DNA of 64,000 nucleotides from Siphonodentalium dalli (GCA_032622095.1 CP136066.1:192130816-192194815); one strand, 5' to 3'; shown: positions 44,333-57,720, numbered from the stretch's first letter. The notes: generated from the sequence alone by a model not told the origin. Numbers and translations are program-made.

Positions 44333-46150
44333 TTAAACATATTTTATTTGTTCATAAATTGGTTTTATGACAAAAGGGATTGGAGGACAAGTGCTAAATC
44401 ACTTAGAATGCCCTCCTCTCCCTAGTATAATACACTGACAAATGTTATAACACTAAAGACGAACAAAACACGAGGTATATTATATACATACATATAATGA
44501 ACAATGTAAGTAAATAAACAGAATGGCGATTGCGGAGTAGAATCGGAGGTTCGGTTTACAGTGAAGAGATGGGATGAGTGTGTGTATGCTTCATCAACCC
44601 GTCGGTGATCAGTCCCTTGCAATAAATAAAAATACGATAGTACAGGCATATATCAATTATTCAGTGCATAACTGGGATATATTGTACATCGGAAACAATG
44701 TACAAACATAGAATATATTATATTATAAGTAGATTTAGTGTAAAATAGCATGGTCAATGTGTAAGGTTCTCTCAAAACGGCCGGAATATCTAATATACGA
44801 GTGTACAGCCTTAAAGATTTCACTATTCTCAGTATAAGTTAATTCCGGTTTCCCATAACGAAGTATGTCTGCAGAGTTAATATTATGTTGCATAAGATTA
44901 TTATTAAGTTTTAGCCGAGATTCGGCATAATTGTTACATTCAAAGCAAAAATGATTAGCATTTTCATCCCGGAAGCCACACGAGCATGTTGCGGAATCTG
45001 AGATATGATTGAGTAATTTATCAGATTGTAGGGCACTACATTTACATCTCAGTTGCGTGTGAATAATATTATAATAACGACTCCCATTTGTGAAATACAA
45101 AGGTGGCTTCAGCCTTGTCCCCGCGTAGTGCATATATGTTTCAATTGCTTCACGAATTCATCATGGGCGAGATTGCGAATAGTTAATTTAATGGAATTCC
45201 ATTCCTTTGTACATGCAGGGATAAAAGTGGATTTTAACCTTGCAGAGTCACAGCGAATAATAATGAAATCAGAAGCATATTTTGATTCTCGATCTGTCCT
45301 ATCTCTGAAACGTTCGGGCAAGATGGTGCTTAAGTAACGAGGTGCGTTATTATTTATTATCTTGTGAAGGGGGGGGTAACCGTTTAACGGTTCTTCTGTC
45401 CTCTAAGCTATCCCAGCCTACCTCAGTCATTAATCTGACATCTGATACAGAACGAGTGCAAACAGTCACGATTCTGGCTGCATCTAACTGAATATCATTA
45501 AGGTTCTTAAGGAGGTAATTCGGAGAGCCAAACCACACTGGGCTTCCATATTCGAGAAGCGGTCTCACGTACATGTGTATGTCAAGTACATTGTTTCTAA
45601 AGTCTTTCTGCTTAGTACGCATTTAAGTTTCCTTATCTGGGACAATCTCGCATTAGCACGTTTACACGTGTTGTCAATACACATATTCCATTTGAGATCA
45701 CTCTGCAAGTCAATGCCTAAATGCTTGTGATTTTCGGTGTATTCCAGGACTTCACCATTGAATTTAACCACGGGCCTAGTATTTTCAGGGAAACTTCCAA
45801 AAAACATTAGATTGGTTTTTGATGGATTGAATTTCACCATCCATTGCCTCGACCAATTGCTCAGCTTAATCATATCATTATTCAGTGAAATTTCAAGTGT
45901 ATTTAGGTCAGGACTATTCTTCAGTAGACAAGTGTCATCTGCGTAGAGACACGTTTTGGATTCCATACTATCAGCTATATCGTTAATGTAGAGCAAAAAT
46001 AGGAGACGACCGATAACGGACCCCTGGGGCACTCCAGAATCTAAATAATCATACTTTGAGACGCAGGCGTTGACCCTAACCCTTTGTTGGCGATTGCTAA
46101 GATATCTCTTAAACCATAAAAGAAGTTTTCCTTTAATCCCATCTTTTTAA
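44333..46150 (-). pseudogene. Second family C non-LTR retrotransposon copy, 5'-truncated
   Basis: Minus-strand order: KGKLLLWFKRYLSNRQQRV (about 46130), GSVIGRLLFLLYINDIADSM and YADDTCLL (45565-46032), then RPLLEYGSPVWFGSP (45350-45622), then CSCGFRDENANHFCFECNNY (44735-45133), then 3' UTR. YADD is intact but the frame shifts near 45600, 45340 and 45130. The 5' end falls inside RT, near 46150. It preserves the uninterrupted sequence in which the LTR element sits in the other copy. Confidence 0.9.
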
Positions 46151-46159
46151 TATAACTTT

Positions 46160-47910
46160 CATTACTCTTCAAATATAGTAGAAGTTAAACAACTAGAGTA
46201 GACAGGTACCGGGTAGACCAAACTGTCTTAAGACATAAGACCATTGATGGCAATGATGAGATGTAGATCTAGATAACATTATTATCTTTTCTATTGACAA
46301 TTCATTTTTATGTTATTTTTTTAATCACATCAGATTTCAAAAATAAATAAAATTATAAACAAAAAAGCCAGTACTCGAGTTCACTTGTTTTCAATTCCAC
46401 TTCAATAAGAATACTATGATATTATTTATATGTATATGCACGTCCATGTGAGTTCGAAAATTTCCTTTTTCCAGTTTCACTCACCGTTGTTTCAGGTTAT
46501 TCTCCAGTCCAACGCTGTTCTGTTGAAACAGAAGGCCAACACACCGATCGGCCATCACATTTCTTCGTTTAGTGGTTAAACGCCGGTATTATCTTCTTAA
46601 ATGTCTGTATCGAGCATATAACTGCTAACATTAGCTTCATTTAATACACTTTCTGTAACTTTGTCACCACTATCATCGCCATCGTTGGCTAATGATTAAT
46701 GAAACGCTTGAACTTTTACGAAACAAATCATCAATACGCTATTGTTTCAGTGCCGAAGGTTGTCCCAGGGAACGTAAACATGTTCCCTGGTTGTCCCCAA
46801 GTGATGTCACCGCCCAAAAAAGACTCCATAGCTATGTAAATTTGGCCCATTTTGGAAAACAATGTCACACAGTTTAGAGGCATATATCTCTTGACTGGCT
46901 TGTCGGTTACAACAATAATGCAGTTCTCTGCATGTGTAGTCTATACTGCAGATTATTTTTAAGCAAAGGTAATGTATTAAAACCGATTTTGTAATCTCAG
47001 TGGGTAGAACATGAATGACCATATATGAAAAAAATGTAATATTTTGGCCAATGACCTTGACCTATGACCTTGACCTCTGGGGAGAAATATTTGATGTCAA
47101 AAGAAAGTCCACCAAGGGTAATACCCCATACCAATGCAAATATAGACTTACTGCATTAAACTTCCTTGGTACAGACCACGATAGGTATATTTTCAAAACC
47201 AGCGAAAAACACAATCGGTTGCATGGAAACACAAATTTCAACACTAAGCTACACTGCCCCAGTGCACACCAGCACTGACATAAACTTCAGATTATGTGCT
47301 TTCAGAAAAAATGTTGGTAGAATTTGCACACCAAAATGGTACCATTTTCCATTTTTGGGGAGCCTGGCTCATGGACTAAACTATATTTTGTATATGCATT
47401 AGACACGATATCTGGAGATTTTCTGACAAGGATTTCCGCGCCGAATCGAATGATACCAATATATCAGTTTGCCGCCAATATGGAGATAGAACACTTAATT
47501 CTGACGCGACGCAATGTATATCACTGGTATATATCTAACATCCTCAAACCAGGTGTAACCGACGTCGGCAAAGTAGTTTACAGATGTAAAATATCCTCAC
47601 TAATACAGATCAATGTATTAATTAGTATATAGAAGTTTTCACTTTCACACCAGCTCTCGCGACTACGACCGATTCACTTGCGTGTACCATTGCATGCGCT
47701 ACCAAAAATTTTGAAAATCCTCACGATTCAGTAGTTACCCTTTACTGTTGTTTTTATAGTCATAACAAAAATAAATTTTCTTTTTAAATTCCACACAATG
47801 ATGAAATACATAAATACGGGAACTATATTTCTCTATTCTGCGGATGGGGAAGTGAATAGGTAGCGATCAGAAGACAGTTATTAAAGGGACTCAATGCCTT
47901 CGATGTGTTT
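46160..47910. other. No recognised gene; minor motifs only
   Basis: A hairpin at 46763-46792 ('ccagggaac' / 'gttccctgg') and a cluster of TGACCT half-sites at 47052-47076 are the only visible features. Short ORFs at 46692-47632 have no family. Confidence 0.45.
47052..47076. promoter_or_regulatory. Cluster of nuclear-receptor-like half-sites
   Basis: Four TGACCT half-sites occur as two directly abutting pairs separated by one base. TCAAGGTCA-type sites bind ERR/NR5-class receptors; binding here is unproven and no gene lies nearby. Confidence 0.3.
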
Positions 47911-47916
47911 TATTAT

Positions 47917-48068
47917 GAAATAACTCTTGTTTCGATTAAGGTTATGAGTTATAACCTAAAAGTTTGAAGATCAATTTTGTAACGCGCGTAGTGCATGCAG
48001 TTATAGATAATTTATCTTCAAACTTATCGGTTATAACTCATAACCTTAATCGAAACAAGAGTTATTTC
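47917..48068. repeat. Perfect 40-bp inverted repeat with 72-bp spacer
   Basis: Arms 47917-47956 and 48029-48068 are exact reverse complements. Inside, 'agtttgaaga' and 'tcttcaaact' also pair, so the fold continues inward. Confidence 0.9.
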
Positions 48069-48074
48069 TTATAA

Positions 48075-49200
48075 TTAAATCCGTCCTTTCACAGGAGAAC
48101 TAACAAAAAGTAGAAGTTGGAAGTATAACGAGCGTAGTACATTGAGACTATTTCCGACAAAAGAGAGTTGAGTTGAAAGAGACACCTGTCACTCAAAACT
48201 GGTCCTCGTCGAGTGATGAGTTGCCAGTTGCCAGTCGCCAGTTGCGCGTTTTTCATTGGCTATTCGCAACTTATCACGCGCCGGGCAGCTGAATAGGTGC
48301 ACGCGGATTAATATATATATATTTGGGGTCATGCTGACACTGGAAATATTATTTTCAAACAACAGAAAAAAGACATCCGTATCATGGCAAACAGAACGTA
48401 TAGGAGCCATACAGTGTTCATATTTCGCAAAGAAAAGATTCTGAAATTTTATGACATGTATCGGTTACAATTGTATTTGATTGGACAAAAGGAAATCTTC
48501 TCAAAAGCAACTTGAAAGCATTAACCCCGAGAACGACTTGTACTTTTATATTACTCAAACATGGCAAGAGCCATCACAAATCAGCGATAGAACGACTTCG
48601 TATAACATTTCCCACACAGTGATTGGACTCACGAAGTCATATTGTACTCACTCCAATACTAGTTTGAATTTCGGGACTCCTGTGATGTCATGTAGTATAT
48701 TCTTGGCACATTCGGAGTCCAGTATGACCTTTTCCAGAATTATCATGTGACGGCTTTTGCCCAATCAGACATATTGTTAGTAAAGGGATGGATAATAAAT
48801 ACTTACATATGATGTCTTATTCCATGTTTATTCGAATTTTTCTCTCGCTCCATGAAAAAAAAACATCGGACCATGTCACAGATTACTTTGAAAATAACAA
48901 GTTGCTCATTTTCCGAAAGCAGGAACTAATATGTTATTTATAAACGTCATGTATGCCGTTCAAGCGGACAATACTATACCAGAATGATATGAATCATGTT
49001 CTGTTGTTCTCGATTCGACCCCTGTCTTGGTGCACTTCCGAAATGCATATTGGGATTATGATCGTCAACAAAATATGGAGTGAACATATTCGCAAGCCAC
49101 CTAACTGGTGATCAGTTTATGTCAATCATCTTAGGAAATATTGCAATTTGTGCACACTCTGGGTCCACTTAGATCATATGCCACGAATCTCTACTCTAGT
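48075..49200. other. No recognised gene
   Basis: Small ORFs at 48256-48750 lack recognisable features. A short direct repeat 'gttgccagt' lies at about 48221. Confidence 0.4.
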
Positions 49201-49206
49201 TACACC

Positions 49207-49462
49207 CAAGCCTTGAAATAGGGTGTCTGTCATTTGCAGAATGAGGTCTCCAGATGGTGAATTTAGTGATGCTACCCCGCATAGCGGGCTAGCATCACCA
49301 AATTCACCCTCTGGTGACCTCATTATGCGTACACCTCAGCAGAATGAGGTTCCCAGAGGGTGAATTTGATTATGCTAGCCCGCTATGCGGGGTAGCATCA
49401 CTAAATTCACCCTCTGGGGACCTCATTATGCAAATGACAGACATCCTATTTCAAGGCTTGGT
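49207..49462. mobile_element. Double-palindrome foldback element
   Basis: The outer halves (about 49207-49330 and 49340-49462) are reverse complements, and each half is itself a palindrome around 'ccccgcatagcggg' (49276-49289) and its mirror (49378-49391). The ends read 'ccaagccttgaaataggg' and its complement. No coding region. Probably a small non-autonomous foldback element. Confidence 0.85.
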
Positions 49463-49469
49463 TACACCA

Positions 49470-49820
49470 GTAAATATCATATTCCACCAGCACAAACGTT
49501 TTTGATGTTCTGACCCGATCTGACAGGCAACTTTATTTAACAAACATAGGCACGGAACATATTTCTTTACTAACACATGATCATCAATAATCTAATTCAC
49601 ATCAGAGGATGGTCCTAGCTCGAGATTGCATGTTTTGTGTGACCTTTGTGAGCGGATATCGCAATAAACATTGAATTAATTACCAGGGAGAAATTCCATT
49701 ATTGTGTAAGCGACGCAAAGCAAACTCACACTAACAGTAACTTAAAGTCACATGTCGGTTTGCGCTCCAAAATACATCTAATTATATGAATATTTCCCGG
49801 TATCGAAATTCATCGAAATA
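49470..49820. other. No recognised gene
   Basis: Short stretch between two repeats; nothing supported. Confidence 0.4.
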
Positions 49821-52697
49821 AGAACACGACCATAGTGAGATGACAGCTGTGATGAGGGAATGCAGGGATGATGAGACCACGACCATAGTGAGATGACAGA
49901 TGTGATGAGGGGACGAAGGGATCATGAGATCACAACCATAGTGATATGACAGCTGTGATGAGGGAATGAAGGGACGATGAGACAACGACCATAGTGAGAT
50001 GACAGCTGTGATGAGGGAATGAAGGGATGATGAGACCACGACCATAGTGAGATGACAGCTGTGATGAGGGGACGAAGGGATCATGAGACCACGGCCATAG
50101 TGAGATGACAGCTGTGATGAGGGAATGCAGGGATGATGAGACCACGACCATAGTGAGATGACAGCTGTGATGAGGGGACGAAGGGATCATGAGACAACGG
50201 CCATAGTGAGATGACAGCTGTGATGAGGGAATGAAGGGATGATGAGACCACGACCATAGTGAGATGACAGCTGTGATGAGGGAATGAATGGATGATGAGA
50301 CCACGACCATAGTGAGATGACAGCTGTGATGAGGGAATGCAGGGATGATGAGACCACGACCATAGTGAGATGACAGCTGTGATGAGGGAATGAATGGATG
50401 ATGAGACCACGACCATAGTGAGATGACAGCTGTGATGAGGGAATGAATGGATGATGAGACCACGACCATAGTGAGATGACAGCTGTGATGAGGGAATGAA
50501 TGGATGATGAGACCACGACCATAGTGAGATGACAGCTGTGATGAGGGAATGAATGGATGATGAGACCACGACCATAGTGAGATGACAGCTGTGATGAGGG
50601 AATGAATGGATGATGAGACCACGACCATAGTGAGATGACAGCTGTGATGAGGGAATGAAGGGATGATGAGACCACGACCATAGTGAGATGACAGCTGTGA
50701 TGAGGGAATGAAGGGACGATGAGACCACGACCATAGTGAGATGACAGCTGTGATGAGGGAATGAATGGATGATGAGACCACGACCATAGTGAGATGACAG
50801 CTGTGATGAGGGAATGAAGGGATGATGAGACCACGACCATAGTGAGATGACAGCTGTGATGAGGGAATGAATGGATGATGAGACCACGACCATAGTGAGA
50901 TGACAGCTGTGATGAGGGAATGAAGTGATGATGAGACCACGACCATAGTGAGATGACAGCTGTGATGAGGGAATGAATGGATGATGAGACCACGACCATA
51001 GTGAGATGACAGCTGTGATGAGGGAATGAAGGGATGATGAGACCACGACCATAGTGAGATGACAGCTGTGATGAGGGAATGAATGGATGATGAGACCACG
51101 ACCATAGTGAGATGACAGCTGTGATGAGGGAATGAATGGATGATGAGACCACGACCATAGTGAGATGACAGCTGTGATGAGGGAATGAAGGGATGATGAG
51201 ACCACGACCATAGTGAGATGACAGCTGTGATGAGGGAATGAAGGGATAATGAGACCACGACCATAGTGAGATGACAGCTGTGATGAGGGAATGAAGGGAT
51301 GATGAGACCACGACCATAGTGAGATGACAGCTGTGATGAGGGAATGAAGGGATGATGAGACCACGACCATAGTGAGATGACAGCTGTGATGAGGGAATGA
51401 GGGGATGATGAGAACACGACCATAGTGAGATGTGAGATGACAGCTGTGATGATGGAACGAAGGGATGATGAGACCACGACCATAGTGAGATGACAGCTGT
51501 GATGAGGGAATGAAGGGATGATGAGACCACGACCATAGTGAGATGACAGCTGTGATGAGGGAATGAAGGGATGATGAGACCACGACCATAGTGAGATGAC
51601 AGCTGTGATGAGGGAATGAATGGATGATGAGACCACGACCATAGTGAGATAACAGCTGTGATGAGGGAATGAATGGATGATGAGACCACGACCATAGTGA
51701 GATGACAGCTGTGATGAGGGAATGAAGGGATGATGAGACCACGACCATAGTGAGATGACAGCTGTGATGAGGGAATGAATGGATGATGAGACCACGACCA
51801 TAGTGAGATGACAGCTGTGATGAGGGAATGAATGGATGATGAGACCACTACCATAGTGAGATGACAGCTGTGATGAGGGAATGAAGGGATGATGAGACCA
51901 CGACCATAGTGAGATGACAGCTGTGATGAGGGAATGAAGGGATGATGAGACCACGACCATAGTGAGATGACAGCTGTGATGAGGGAATGAAGGGACGATG
52001 AGACCACGACCATAGTGAGATGACAGCTGTGATGAGGGAATGAATGGATGATGAGACCACGACCATAGTGAGATGACAGCTGTGATGAGGGAATGAATGG
52101 ATGATGATACCACGACCATAGTGAGATGACAGCTGTGATGAGGGAATGAATGGATGATGAGACCACGACCATAGTGAGATGACAGCTGTGATGAGGGAAT
52201 GAAGGGATGATGAGACCACGACCATAGTGAGATGACAGCTGTGTTGAGGGAATGAATGGATGATGAGACCACGACCATAGTGAGATGACAGCTGTGATGA
52301 GGGAATGAATGGATGATGAGACCACGACCATAGTGAGATGACAGCTGTGATGAGGGAATGAAGGGATGATGAGACCACGACCATAGTGAGATGACAGCTG
52401 TGATGAGGGAATGAAGGGATGATGAGACCACGACCATAGTGAGATGACAGCTGTGATGAGGGAATGAAGGGATGATGAGAACACGACCATAGTGAGATGT
52501 GAGATGACAGCTGTGATGAGGGAATGAAGGGATGATGAGACCACGACCATAGTGAGATGACAGCTGTGATGAGGGAATGAAGGGATGATGAGAACACGAC
52601 CATAGTGAGATGTGAGATGACAGCTGTGATGAGGGAACGAAGGGATGATGAGAGCACGACCATAGTGAGATGACAGCTGTGATGAGGGAACGAAGGA
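49821..52697. repeat. 53-bp minisatellite, about 54 units
   Basis: The unit contains 'gaccacgaccatagtgagat' followed by 'gacagctgtgatgagggaat' and has a period of exactly 53 bases over most of the array. Units differ mainly at one position in 'gaatgaaGgg' or 'gaatgaaTgg'. Three units carry a 7-base insertion (near 51430, 52497, 52611). Because 53 is not a multiple of three, minus-strand translation cycles through all three frames every 159 bases. None of them contains a stop, giving overlapping ORFs of 939, 839 and 555 codons made of Ser/His-rich repeats. These are not treated as genes. Confidence 0.97.
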
Positions 52698-52759
52698 GTA
52701 ATACAACTACAACTTTTAACACGGCATTTACATGAGTCCCAAAAAACAAACAACAGCCA

Positions 52760-54030
52760 TGTACACGGTGTGGATCAGAAAAGAGCGTTCTGTGTTAGTT
52801 TATTCCTGATATGGTAGAAATAAAGAGCGTTTATAACAGCTGGACTATTAAATGGCGTATATAGGGCAAGTATTTTTCAGAGCAAATGAAGCCGGTATCT
52901 CGTGCATTGGTCAACCTATCTTATACCTCCAACCAAATTTCATAGTCAAAATTTAGCACGAATGAGCCATGTCCGTTTAATCGATTATTTACAAAACAAA
53001 AATCCTTCAATAATTCGAAATCGGCTGTAATAAAAAAGAAGAAATATTTTCTCCCAAGATGTTATAAAAACGTCACACGCCAAATAAGGAATTTACGATG
53101 ATATTTAGTTGTATCTCGTAAGTTGTACGATGCGCGGGCTTGTTCTTAATAACATACACACAACAATAAGGAATTTATTTTAAAACATCGGGCTCATTTC
53201 GCCCTCCGGGTGTATTATCAGCTACAGTTTCTTGGTAATCTATGGGCGCATGGGTGTTTTATTTATAGAAATTGGATTTTTGGGACGCTTTAAAAATTGT
53301 AGTGCGACCCCGAGGACGAGTCCGGTAAAAGTTTAGTTGGGAATTTCAATTTCGTTTATTGTCGTTTACATTATTATTTCACGCAGCGGGCGTCTATCGA
53401 GACATGCTTGATTGACCCATGGTTTGTTATTCGCATGCCAAGAAGTGCCAGACGATTAATTCTGACGGGATTCGCGCGTTAAACATTAGCGCGCTGCGCG
53501 TTATGTGTTTCTATTGTTCTTCAACCTGCTTTGTTGCATTGTTATTTGAACATATTTCGTTTATTTTCACGTGACATAAATCGGAATGCTATCTACTATT
53601 ATACTGCACGGGGATTTGACGATTGTATAATAAATTTAATTCGAACATGAATCCTACGAGGTTTTTGTTTATATCGGTGTTTAACATGTTATTTAATATC
53701 GTTTAGTGAACTTTTTCATTTAGTTATACGCGACAAATATCGGCATGTTATGTTCTAAATTAATTGGGGATGGTAATTATTAACCAATTCCCACGTCACT
53801 CCTTCGTGCTGTTTGTAAATATTGACTTGTCATGTCTTTGTATGCGGAATATATCGGAGCTATGAATAGAGATGTTATTAAGAAAAGTTCCAACACTAAC
53901 CCTTCACATTGGTTGTTTAACATACAATGTGGCCTAATTCTAAACATCATTTTAATTTATTTGTACCGAGGATATATCAGAATGCTATGTGCATTGAAGA
54001 ATGTTCAGAAATTACCACACCCTTCCAGTG
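52760..54030. other. No recognised gene
   Basis: AT-rich; the ORF at 53832-54041 has no recognised family. Confidence 0.4.
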
Positions 54031-54034
54031 ACCA

Positions 54035-54505
54035 TGTTTGATTTTATCCTCATGGGGGAGGGGCATATTATAATTAGTCCTCATTGGACCATATTTTAAT
54101 TGACCCTCAAGGGACTATATTGTATTGCACCCCAGTGGGACCGTAGTTTAATCAACACTGATGACACCATATTTTATTTAACCCTCATAAGTCACGTTAC
54201 CATATTTTAATTGACCTTAACATGACAATTTTTCAATTACCCCCCCCCCCCCATGGGTCCATATTTGATTAACCCTCATGGGATGATATTTTAATTAATA
54301 ATCATGGGACCATATTTTGTATTAAGCCTCATTGGACGATATATTAATTAACCCTCATGGGACTATATTTTATTTAACCGTGATATGACCATAATTTAAT
54401 TTTCCTCATCGGACCATATTTCAATTAACCCTCTCTGGGTGTGACCATATTTTAATTTAACCTCATGGAACCATACATGTATTTTAATTAATCCTTATGA
54501 AAGGT
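54035..54505 (+). repeat. Degenerate AT-rich tandem array (about 30-40-bp unit)
   Basis: 'ccctcatgggaccatatttt' and variants recur more than ten times with 'taattaa' spacers. A run of 14 C residues sits near 54240. Non-coding. Confidence 0.85.
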
Positions 54506-54509
54506 CATA

Positions 54510-56210
54510 TCAGGAGTGCATTACCTGAGGCCATTCTTAGATTAGCATTACGTCTTCCTAGGGTGTACATTGGCAAGTATATCTGACCCTGTCGCAGGAG
54601 GTGGATGACTAAATATGATTAAAACATACTCGGTGTTTGCGTAATTGGATACTAAATGTGATTAGAAACGTGCTCGTACTTGAACCATATTACGATTGCC
54701 CGATTATTATTCTGCATGCTATTTCATGAGGTACTCAGACCACTATTTCAAATGAAATTAGAAAAAAAATCACATATAATCAACTACATAGGCGTTAGCT
54801 ATATACAGATTTTTCACAATCACCACATTCAAATTGTTATATTGTATATATGGCTAATAATACGATCTTGGTGGCCTTACCATTTCTGACTATGGTTTTC
54901 TTGGTAATATGTACGCGCGCGTCTAAATAAGGAGATGATGCAATAGTATATCACGCTAAAGCAGATGCCGTACTTTTAAAAGCCTTATTATTCTGCTGTC
55001 CGCGTTTAGTGATTAGTTGAGATTATGTCAATAGTTTGTAATTTCATGTTCGTGATACACTCTGTGCATTATTGGGTTGTAAACCGGGTGACCCAATTGG
55101 CAGTTAACCAATCACTAGACAAGTTTTAGGGTAACACAGACAGACTATAGAGATATTCATGTTTATTATACATTTTTGCCAATACGTGCCGATTGCCTTT
55201 TTGGGTGTATGATAAATCTTGTGAAGGAGAAATCGTATATATCGAATTTTACGCCTCGAATCCGATTAGCGAAGGTTTAAGCCCTGTAATGTGATGTCGT
55301 GGGCGAACACATGGTTGTTTTTTTATGTGGAAGTTTCTCGACAGTAGCCGAACATTTCCGAAAATCTACTGACAACTTCGCGACTCTGATAAACCAAACA
55401 ACGTACTTTTTGTGAAAACACAACACAATCGAACTGAATTCTTTTCGCACACGAAATTAGTATTTGTAGATTATATCGCATCCATAATATCATCTTACTA
55501 GGGCTCAAGGGGTCACTCTCACCAAAAAAATTGCTGGCGGGTGCACAGGATTTGAAATGTCGTTCTAAATGACGTAAGTTTTCGTATTTGCCATGATTTC
55601 TGTTAGAGAATAAGTGTTTACGTTCCAATGAATATTAAAATGTACTGAAAACCAACTGATAATGGGCGCCAGACGTTCCCAAACACGATTTAAGTAATGG
55701 TGATCGTGCCGATCACAAACCCTGTGTACCCTTCAGCACATTTTCAAACCCGGTGTACCCTTCAGCACTTGTTTTTGGTGAGAGTGACCCCTTCAGCCTT
55801 ACTAGGGGCCTGCGTATTTTAGATTCTGGTTCGAATTGAATCTCAAATCAAATATTCGAAAATGTTCGCATCGAATCGAATATCGAATCTCGAATCCCCG
55901 AAATCCAAATGTTGAAATCATCAATATTTATGTCAAAATTTCCCGCAAAAGAAACGAGGAAATTGTAAATACAAAACCATATTTAATTGTGTCATTACTG
56001 TTCGTGTGTACAGTTCAAGTCTGAGGAACTTGACATTTGTCTAACTGATTTTATTCCCGAATTATAGAGAAGCGGCCAAAACCAAAAAAAGGGCCTTAGT
56101 TTTTCGAGATACCCGTACCCTCGGTAGAACAAGTTGAAACTAACTTTTTTTTCTGGAAGGTGAATCTATATTATCAGAATAATCCATAGTCCAAAGAAGG
56201 GACAGCAATA
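54510..56210. other. No recognised gene; small inverted motif
   Basis: Segments at 55485-55530 and 55768-55808 share 'ttggtgagagtgacccctt' in inverted orientation, suggesting an old foldback. 55830-55920 is a 'tcgaa'-rich low-complexity patch. No coding gene found. Confidence 0.5.
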
Positions 56211-56214
56211 TTAA

Positions 56215-56342
56215 CAACCGAATCATTTGTAATGCTCTATTTTGATCAAGCTGTCGGCCCTATCTGGACCTTCCGCAGGACAATATCAAATAGATAGGCC
56301 CGAAATCTTGATAAAAATAGAGCATTACAAATGATTCGGTTG
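56215..56342. repeat. Imperfect inverted repeat, about 50-bp arms
   Basis: Arms 56215-56265 and 56292-56342 pair closely, including 'agcattacaaatgattcggt' against its complement, around a GC-richer loop. Confidence 0.85.
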
Positions 56343-56479
56343 TGAATCTATATTGTTTACGAAAATTATTCTTGGCCTTGTCGGAACTGGTGGAAATGGT
56401 AAGACTATTTATGAAGGGACCCTACCGAAAAATTAGCCTATTTTCAGCGGTTGACCAGCAATAGACAATTGGTTAAAAG

Positions 56480-57720
56480 GCAATCAAATCACAATAAACA
56501 GAACCATGTATTTGTTATTATGTGGCACATGGTGATAATAGATCGGAACTTTTTTCTGGTTTGTTTGAGATTCGCGACGTAATTGTAGAAAATGTAACGC
56601 ACTGCGTCAAAAATTCATTACGATTCAGAGAAACTATCGCCCGCCAACTCTATACAAAACTAACACGCTGGACCTAGCCCATTTTATCACAGTTGATTAT
56701 TTTCTACCTGCATGTATAAATCTTATTGTCGTGATCCTACATATTTTGAAGTACTAGGCAAAAACTTAACCCTCCCCCAATATAATAAAATTTGAAATAT
56801 AGCCATCGCCGTGGATTGGATTCAAGACTGATAGAATAATGCGCAGTATGTACCTTCAGTTAATGTATAACACACATAACAAGTGTAAACTTTCCATCCA
56901 TATACACTATTAGAAAATTAACTAAATTCACGATGGCGTCCACTATGGCATTCAGTTTTAATTTTAAGACTTAGTGAAGCGACATACGAAAAATTCAGAA
57001 AAGGAACGTCCCCAGTGGTAACATTTATATTATCGTAATGACCATATAGAATATCACTTCATATCAAACACTAGTTTCACCAATAATACATCTATCAATT
57101 GGTAAAATAATAAGGAAACATTTATTCCGCCAATCGATGTCATAAAATTCGAACTAAAGTTATCGACTGGGATTGGAACCACGAATGATCGCATAATGTG
57201 CAGTATTTTGTTTTATTTAATGTAGAATACACATATGAATTGACGAGAGAAAATTACCATTCAGATTTGTTATTAGAAGAGTATCATAATCCAAGATGGC
57301 GTTCATTATTGCGGCCAATTTTAATTTTAAAACTTAGTGAACGGGCATGCGACAAATACAGAAAAGGAACGCCCCAGTGGTATATTATTTATCATTGTAC
57401 TGAGTAAATAGAATATTTCATATAAAACATTAGATTCACCATTAATCCATATCAGCAATTGATGAATAGACACAAAAACTTTATCACCCCTAGTCACAAA
57501 CTTCCAAACAAATGAGCCACTGAGGATTCTAGTACAGGCCAAAAAGAATTGAGCATACATTTTGTGCTGAATACGATACAGAAACAAAAAACTTTGAAAT
57601 CACATCAACTATGGCGCCATAATTGCGGCCAACATGACAGTTAAGTTTAATGTCAAAACTGTGAACAACTTATACGATATGCGGACAAAGAACGTCTCAT
57701 ATGGTATTACTGTTAGCGAT
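56480..57720 (+). repeat. Left array of a second inverted modular repeat pair
   Basis: Modules with 'gatggcgtccactatggc' (56931), 'gatggcgttcattattgc' (57295) and 'atggcgccataattgc' (57610) recur every 315-365 bases. Each is followed by a version of 'cagaaaaggaacgtccccag'. The part at 56500-56830 matches the reverse complement of 63650-63990. Non-coding in this copy. Confidence 0.8.

Noticed and set aside
49930-52753. Long minus-strand ORFs of 939, 839, 555 and 301 codons as real proteins
   Set aside because: They are translations of a 53-bp minisatellite in every frame; no domain, start context or unique sequence supports a gene.
55830-55890. Possible tRNA T-loop (ggttcgaatt)
   Set aside because: No matching acceptor, anticodon or D arms nearby; the patch is 'tcgaa'-rich low complexity.
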